Source: Allium sativum
Lineage: Eukaryota > Streptophyta > Magnoliopsida > Asparagales > Amaryllidaceae
Reading direction: 5' to 3'
Assembly (NCBI GenBank): GCA_030737875.1
Contig: CM060915.1
Coordinates: forward strand, 627,814,786-627,878,785
Length of the DNA stretch: 64,000 nucleotides
Shown here one piece after another: positions 58,257 through 64,000 of the stretch. The notes below the pieces were generated by a model. The model ran no database searches. It saw nothing but the letters and a program-made list of their open reading frames with translations, and had not been told where the DNA came from. Position numbers and translations under genes: made by a program. The first letter of the stretch is position 1. Each line of letters starts with the position of its first letter.

Positions 58257-58801
58257 TTCAAGTCTGGAAGAATGTATATCCTACCATCCAAACGTCCATC
58301 TACTCATCCATCATACACAGGCATCCATTGTCCTTAAAAGACTTCTAATGCTTTATGATCATATGTAAAGTGTGTGTACATGTCCTTACCTAATGCGAAA
58401 TCAGGCGGTCTACTGATTCAGTTGACCTCCTTAATGCAAATTATGTAAGTGTCATGAATCCATTATGTATGCAAAAGATCCTAATTGCTTACATACTACT
58501 TCTATATGCGTGCACACCCATTCAACCGAATGCAGCATCCATATGATGGTACAACCATTATACATCCATTATACTAAATACATCCATATATATGCAATAT
58601 GCAATATGAAGTGACTGAGCCGATCTAGTGCCTAAAGTGTGTGTATATATGCATCCACGAGCAACCACTAGCAAACACTTGCATCCATTTTGCATCCATC
58701 ATACATAACATGTCTCAAACACATGTTTCAACCATAGGATTATCCTAACTAAAGGTCAAAGATACTAATGAGAGGACATACTAAAGATAAGATAAGATAA
58801 G

Positions 58802-59406
58802 CTAAGCGATAAAGGAGAAATTAAAAGACATACCCTCAAAAAGAAAAGGGTACAACGAACGCATCTTCTCTTCTGTCTCCCAAGTTGCGTTGCTCTCATC
58901 ATCTCCCCATTGCACTTTAATCAGTCTGACCTCTCGATTCCTCAACTTTTTGATCTCCGACCCAAGAATGCATGTAGGAGCTCGTCTAATTGTTGCATCA
59001 CGCTCTATTTCCACCTCTTTAAGCAAGCTCGGCTCTACCACCTCCGCGTCTTGTGCAAACACTTCCTCAAATGTGATACATGGAATACGTCGTGTACTCC
59101 ACTAAGTTTCTCAGGCAACTCCACCCTATATTCCATCTTCCCAATCCTGTTTTTTACAGGAAACGGCCCTACAAACCTTGGTGCTAATTTCCCCACGGAC
59201 CCAAAGCGAACAACATTCTGTAACGGAGATACTTTGATAAAAACCATGTCCCCAATGTCAAACTCAAGATCTGTCCTCCTCTTATCAGCATACGATTTTT
59301 GCCTATCTTGTGCTGCTTTCATCCTCCTTCGAATCAACTCAATCTTCTCTGAGGTTTCCCTAACCATATCGGGCCCAAGTAGGATTTTATCGGTAGATTC
59401 CCACCA
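58802..59406 (-). pseudogene. Element G integrase C-terminus and chromodomain
   Basis: This continues the polyprotein frame after the TGA at 59407-59409 (MVRETSEKIELIRRRMKAAQD to FHVSHLRKCLH, about 59075). A single-base loss then moves the frame, and the rest (AEVVEPSLLKEVEIERD, chromodomain LIKVQWGDDESNATWETEE near 58900) is read to 58802. The chromodomain is intact as sequence but unlinked from the upstream polyprotein. In related elements this part binds chromatin and directs integration. Confidence 0.9.
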
Positions 59407-62400
59407 TCATGTAGGCGAACGGCAAGGCCTTCCATAAAGAGCTTCGAAAGGTGCCATGCCAATACTAGACTGAAAGCTATTATTATATGCGAATTCTACT
59501 AACGGAAGGGGCTTTTCCCATGTACCCCCAAAGTCTAGGATACAAAGCCTTAAAAGATCCTCTAGAATGCGATTCACCCTCTCGGTCTGGCCGTCTGTCT
59601 GAGGATGATATGCGGTGCTCAAACATAGCTGAGTCCCTACCACCTCTTGTAAACTCTTCCAAAATTCGCTAGTAAAGATGGGGTCACGGTCGCTTACTAT
59701 AGTAGAAGGAATACCGTGCAAACGAACTATCTCCTTAATGTATACAAAAGCCAACCACGGAGCAGTTCTCTTACTTTTCACAGGAATAAAATGGGCGCTT
59801 TTAGTAAGTCTATCTACTATAACCCAAATCCCCGTGTTACCCTTCCTTGATCTTGGTAATCCATCCACAAAATCCATTGAGATGCTTTCCCATTTCCATA
59901 GTGGAACTTCTAATGGGTGAAGCAACCCACCGGGTTTCTTTTGTTCTGCTTTAACTCGTTGGCACACCAAGCATCTAGCGACGTACTCGGCCACATCCTT
60001 TTTCATACCGGCCCAAAAGAAAACCCGCTTCATATCTTTGTACATCTTATCCCCGCCGGGATGAATGGTCATTTTTGAGCGATGAGCATCATCAAGAATG
60101 GCCTTCCTTAAGTCTTCGTCTTGTGGTACACAAAGTCTATTATCCCTTCGTAACCAACCCTTATCGTCTAGGGTATACCTACGAAGATGGCTTGACGACT
60201 CCCCCCCTTTGAGCTTTTCTACTATCTCAACCAACTGTGGGTCGTCTCGCTGTGCCTCACCAACCCGTCCTAGAAGTGTAGGTCTAACCTCCAAGGATGC
60301 TAACAGACCGGGTACTAAGTCAACGGAGGGTCTAAAGTCAAACATAGAGATGAATTCTAAGCTTTGTCGTTCAACAAACAACAGACTCAAGGACAACCTT
60401 TTCCTACTTAAGGCGTCTGCCACCACGTTACCCTTGCCCGGGGTATATGCTATTTCAAAATCGTAGGAGGCTAAGAATTCCATCCACCGTTGCTGCCTTA
60501 AATTCAAATCCTTCTGAGAGAATAAGTATTTTAATGATTTGTGGTCAGTGAACAGTTCGAATTTCTCACCAAGAAGATAGTGACGCCAAGACTTAAGCGC
60601 GAAAACAATTGCGGCTAGCTCTAAGTCATGCGTGGGGTAATTCTTTTCATGAACCCTCAACTGCCTTCCACCATAGGCTATTACTCTTCCCTCTTGCATG
60701 AGTACCGCACCAAGTCCCGTCCCACAAGCATCAGTATAGATGGTAAACGGTTTATTCTCGTCTGGCAGCACTAAGACTGGGGCTGAAGTTAAGGCTCTCT
60801 TTAAACGTTGGAACGCATCATCACAATCTTTGTCCCACGTAAAAACCAGGTTCTTCTTCGTTAACCGTGTTAATGGAGCTGATATTTTTGCGAAGTCTTT
60901 GATAAACTTCCTATAATAGCCAGCCAACCCCAAGAAACTTCTTACTTCGGTTGCATTTTTAGGGACCTTCCAATCTTGGATGGCCACCACCTTTGCGGGA
61001 TCCACTGCTATCCCTTCTTTGGAAACCACGTGCCCTAAGAACCGTACTTCCTTCCTCCAGAAGTGACACTTAGAAAATTTTGCCTTAAGGTTATGCGCTC
61101 GAAGGGTTTCCAACACTTCCCTAAGATGTAGGGAGTGCTCTTCTTTATTCTTAGAAAAGACTAAGATGTCATCCACAAAGACTACCACGAATTTGTTAAG
61201 GTATTCCCTAAACACCCTACTCATCAAATCAACAAAATATGCAGGGGCGTTTGTCAAACCAAAGGGCATCACTAGCCATTCATAGAATCCGTCAGGAGTC
61301 CTAAAAGCAGTCTTATCTATACTATCCTCAGCCACTCTCAGTTGATGAAAGCCAGTGGCTAAGTCCAACTGCGAAAACACTGAGGCGCCAACTAACTGAT
61401 CAAAGAGATCGTCAATCCTCGGCAGTGGGTGTCGGTTCTTTTTAGTAAGCTTGTTTAGTTCTCTATAGTCCATACAAAGTCTAAGAGACCCATCCGCCTT
61501 TGTGGCAAAAACTACTGGAGCACCCCACTCCGATATACTACGTCTTATGAACCCCTTCTCAAGCAACTCCTTTACTTGCTTATTGAGTTCCCTCCTTTCA
61601 CGAGGAGCCATGTGGCGCACTGGCAAAGATACGGGTTTAGCATTATCCACAAGATAAATTCGAAAGTCTATCTCCCGCTTTGGAGGTAAGCCCTTCACCT
61701 CCTCAAACACATCCGGATATTCCCGGACCACTTCTACCGATCGCAAGTTCTCTACAGACGCGTCAAGCGATTCAAGATAACTTAGCATAACGGAATTTAT
61801 GGGATTACAAAAGATGTCGAGAGCATTACCAAGGCGAGTCACAAGCCTAACTACTCTCCTTTCACAATCAAGAATGGCCCTATTTCTAGACAACCAATCC
61901 ATTCCTAAAATTAGCCCATAGCCCGTGAAGCCCAATACATAAGCATCACATCTAAATTCAACGCTAAGTATAGAGATTTTCAAATCCAAACATATCATGG
62001 TCAAATGAGCCGAACCCCCAATTGGATTTGAAACGACCAAGGGATCCTCTACTAAACTGGTGTTCAAGTGCAGTGATTCAACTAATGATGCAGAGATAAA
62101 CGAATGAGATGCGCCAGAATCGAATAAGGTACGGACAGGATGATCAAACAGAAAAACTAAGCTTTCAACAGAAATTGTTCTACCTCTTTCTTGCAGCGGT
62201 GGGGCCGCAATAGCCTGAACTTGCCCCCTTGCCTGCCCTGGTGCCATAAGAGCCTGCACCTGTCCTCCCGAGGTAGACCCTGCCCTCTGCCCCTTCTTTG
62301 GACAGTCCTTCACTAAATGTCCCGCATCTCCACAATGAAAACAACCAGTCTTCTTTTTCTTTCTACAATCTTTGCTGAGATGGCCAGGCGTCCCACAATT

Positions 62401-63162
62401 GAAGCATTTCTTCTTCCCTTTGCCATTATTGTTTTTACCACCCTTCTTATTTTGCTGTTGGGGTTTCTTCTGATCCCCTTTCTTTTCAACTGCCTTATCC
62501 TCATGCATAAGTGCCATTTCTACTAGCTTTTCAAAGGTGGCTCCCATAGGGATGTGGGTCATAGCCAACCCTTGCAACGGTTCATTCAAGCCTCTAACGA
62601 ACCTCAAAGCTTTCTTCTCTGGCATGTTCACCAACTCCAAGCCAAACCTTGCTAACTGATTAAATTTATTGACATATTTCTTTACTGATGAGCTCCCTTG
62701 CTTTAGTGCCAGGAATTTTTCCATATTTAAGTTCTCCTCTGCCCTTGAAAGAAACTTTGCCTCAAACCTTCGTCTGAAATCCGCCCATGAATCAACTGGA
62801 CGTTCCCCGTTAGTGACCTCCCACCAAAACGAGGCCTCTCCCTTCATTAACCAAGCAGCTAAACGGACTTTCCTCCCATCTTCCACTTCAAAGATATCCA
62901 ACAATTCCTCAGTCTCCTTAAGCCAATCTCTGGCCTCCACAAACGTCTCAGTCCCTTGAAAAGTTTTTCCTCCCATAGCCTTGAATTCCTTGCACGTCTT
63001 TGCAAAAGTGTCAACACGAGGAGGAGGAGGAGGAGGAGGAATGGGTGCAACTAGGGGCGGAGGAGTATCCGCTGGGCCTGCAGTGGTGGCCCTAGCCTCC
63101 AAGTATCTCCTAAACCACCCTGGAATCGTCACACCTTCTGGGAGATTAAGATCTTCAGCCAT
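59407..63162 (-). CDS. Element G gag-pol polyprotein (1251 codons, open)
   Basis: ATG at 63162 begins [19 protein letters not shown]. Approximate residues: gag 1-245; Lys-rich linker; two intact CCHC knuckles at about 252-287 ([28 protein letters not shown]); protease with [10 protein letters not shown] near 346; reverse transcriptase about 530-720 with [24 protein letters not shown] and catalytic FVDD near 664; RNase H about 805-930 with TDACGTG and [10 protein letters not shown]; integrase zinc region near 1030-1065; integrase core with MDFVDGLP (1094), SDRDPIFTS (1157) and [10 protein letters not shown] (1195). The frame ends at a TGA after GRPCRSPT, where D has TGT. Gag, protease, RT and RNase H look intact, so G could supply these functions for non-coding elements; this is an inference. 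Confidence 0.95.
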   Translation of the reverse strand: MAEDLNLPEGVTIPGWFRRYLEARATTAGPADTPPPLVAPIPPPPPPPRVDTFAKTCKEFKAMGGKTFQGTETFVEARDWLKETEELLDIFEVEDGRKVRLAAWLMKGEASFWWEVTNGERPVDSWADFRRRFEAKFLSRAEENLNMEKFLALKQGSSSVKKYVNKFNQLARFGLELVNMPEKKALRFVRGLNEPLQGLAMTHIPMGATFEKLVEMALMHEDKAVEKKGDQKKPQQQNKKGGKNNNGKGKKKCFNCGTPGHLSKDCRKKKKTGCFHCGDAGHLVKDCPKKGQRAGSTSGGQVQALMAPGQARGQVQAIAAPPLQERGRTISVESLVFLFDHPVRTLFDSGASHSFISASLVESLHLNTSLVEDPLVVSNPIGGSAHLTMICLDLKISILSVEFRCDAYVLGFTGYGLILGMDWLSRNRAILDCERRVVRLVTRLGNALDIFCNPINSVMLSYLESLDASVENLRSVEVVREYPDVFEEVKGLPPKREIDFRIYLVDNAKPVSLPVRHMAPRERRELNKQVKELLEKGFIRRSISEWGAPVVFATKADGSLRLCMDYRELNKLTKKNRHPLPRIDDLFDQLVGASVFSQLDLATGFHQLRVAEDSIDKTAFRTPDGFYEWLVMPFGLTNAPAYFVDLMSRVFREYLNKFVVVFVDDILVFSKNKEEHSLHLREVLETLRAHNLKAKFSKCHFWRKEVRFLGHVVSKEGIAVDPAKVVAIQDWKVPKNATEVRSFLGLAGYYRKFIKDFAKISAPLTRLTKKNLVFTWDKDCDDAFQRLKRALTSAPVLVLPDENKPFTIYTDACGTGLGAVLMQEGRVIAYGGRQLRVHEKNYPTHDLELAAIVFALKSWRHYLLGEKFELFTDHKSLKYLFSQKDLNLRQQRWMEFLASYDFEIAYTPGKGNVVADALSRKRLSLSLLFVERQSLEFISMFDFRPSVDLVPGLLASLEVRPTLLGRVGEAQRDDPQLVEIVEKLKGGESSSHLRRYTLDDKGWLRRDNRLCVPQDEDLRKAILDDAHRSKMTIHPGGDKMYKDMKRVFFWAGMKKDVAEYVARCLVCQRVKAEQKKPGGLLHPLEVPLWKWESISMDFVDGLPRSRKGNTGIWVIVDRLTKSAHFIPVKSKRTAPWLAFVYIKEIVRLHGIPSTIVSDRDPIFTSEFWKSLQEVVGTQLCLSTAYHPQTDGQTERVNRILEDLLRLCILDFGGTWEKPLPLVEFAYNNSFQSSIGMAPFEALYGRPCRSPT

Positions 63163-63326
63163 GCTGAAACGAAAAAGGAAAGATTCAAAAGATAAAGATA
63201 AGGATGTGGCTATTTGGGATTATGTTTTTCATAAAAACTCTCTTTAAATAACATGTTTTTTTTTTGAAAGCACTTCTTCCAAAAATACTTTAGAAAAAAA
63301 AAAATTATCTGTTCTGGTAACCTTAT

Positions 63327-63338
63327 GCTCTGATACCA
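63327..63338 (-). promoter_or_regulatory. Primer-binding site of element G (tRNA-iMet)
   Basis: Minus-strand TGGTATCAGAGC lies two bases inside the 5' LTR. The leader from here to the gag ATG is about 160 bases. Confidence 0.93.
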
Positions 63339-63340
63339 CG

Positions 63341-64000
63341 TGTAACACCCCATGTCCATTAAAGTCACTCACAAAGGGAATGCATTAACTTCCATGGAGG
63401 TTTTAAGTGAATATAGAACAGTAAAATTATAACAAGACAGATATAAAATAGTACTTGGAAATTCAAAAACTTTATTTCATTGTAGCAGAAGTCAAAACAT
63501 GTTTGATTACATCATAACACCATATTCAATGTCAAGTACAATATCTATCTTGATAAAACAAGTACATAATCCCATTACATGAATAGCCATTAAAAAGAAA
63601 GATAACAAGATGGACTTTACTTCAGCAGTCCAAGCTTCTCAAAAGATAAGCGATCCAACTAGACTCCACTAGAACTTGGCCCAACCTGCGGACCTGAAGG
63701 GAGAAAAAGGATGGAAAAGAGGGGGTCAGACATAAAGTCTGGTGAATATGATAATTCTACAATACTATTACCAAAATAACTGGACTAAGGCATAAGCTGG
63801 AAAACAAGAAAATGTCTATGAAGAGCAGATTAAGGACATAGACAATCGCTAAAGGCAACGTTATAGGCGCTCCTAAATACTAAAGGATAAATACTATACT
63901 GCACCACACCAGTCACCCTAAAGATTCATCCCACTTAGCTTCACTTAGAAACTTTCCCAATGGCTTTACGTACCCCTAGCTGACTACATAGGTGCCGCCT
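63341..64000 (-). mobile_element. 5' LTR of element G, partial
   Basis: The first 660 plus-strand bases match 55249-55908 almost exactly; the two differences seen are at the start (CATGTCC against CACGTCC, aaagtcac against aacgtcac). The rest, including the promoter, is outside the window. Confidence 0.93.

Larger units (their letters stand above)
55249..64000 (-). mobile_element. Element G: young Ty3/gypsy chromovirus, minus strand
   Basis: The 3' LTR is 55249-58221, the internal region 58222-63340, and the 5' LTR 63341 onward, cut by the window end. Termini on the plus strand are TGTAACACCCC and GGGGTGTTACA. Over the 660 bases of 5' LTR visible I see two mismatches with the 3' LTR, both within its first 15 bases or so, which suggests a recent insertion. 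Target bases before it are tttgg (55244-55248). The polyprotein resembles D's closely in domain order. Two lesions, a TGA and a one-base loss, affect only the integrase/C-terminal region. Confidence 0.95.

Overview
This is plant nuclear DNA, most likely from a large, repeat-rich angiosperm genome. The evidence is spliceosomal GT-AG introns, a plant-mobile-domain (PMD/MAIN-like) gene, Ty3/gypsy chromoviruses with LTRs of about 2.5-3.6 kb primed by initiator-tRNA-Met, a Tat-like gag, CACTA and hAT DNA transposons and a MITE-like element. I cannot name the species. Almost every kilobase is transposon, and many elements sit inside others. Only one host-type gene is visible, and it is broken.

Layout. 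1-1847: partial LTR of element B. 1848-10677: element A, a decayed minus-strand chromovirus whose left LTR is split by B. 10678-13885: LTR of element C, truncated where A inserted. 13886-15886: decayed Tat-like gag (element K). 15887-26340: element H, a minus-strand relative of A. H has lost its reverse transcriptase, carries a 2.2-kb CACTA transposon with a perfect 3-bp target duplication, and has a truncated 5' LTR. 26521-27080: MITE-like element. 28576-50427: PMD gene. Exon 5 is split by the 19.3-kb element D (30331-49646), whose own 5' LTR is split by the 8.2-kb non-coding element E (32920-41137, two 3590-bp LTRs, target duplication ttatg). 51442-55248: left part of a CACTA transposon (J). 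J contains a hAT-like fold-back element (51786-53987, 8-bp target duplication) and a transposase-associated-domain fragment. From 55249 to the window end: element G, a young minus-strand chromovirus that cuts J. G has a 1251-codon open polyprotein and only two visible lesions.

Relative ages from nesting: C before A before B; K before H before its CACTA; PMD gene before D before E; J before its hAT insertion, and J before G. G and E look youngest from near-identical LTRs.

Signals beyond routine annotation: (1) a 7-bp-stem hairpin with a GGGA (GNRA-type) loop 15-18 nt before the 3' LTR, next to the polypurine tract, in five elements, with stem covariation and present even in non-coding E; (2) a palindromic E2F-type site followed by a GTCGAC array upstream of the TATA box in LTRs of B and D; (3) the PMD gene, whose exons are otherwise open on both sides of the insertion and whose frame is continuous if D is discounted; (4) a long inverted repeat formed inside a hAT element; (5) short-period tandem arrays (27, 29, 33, 49, 50 bp) inside the LTRs of different families. 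No rRNA, tRNA, CRISPR or organellar genes were recognised.
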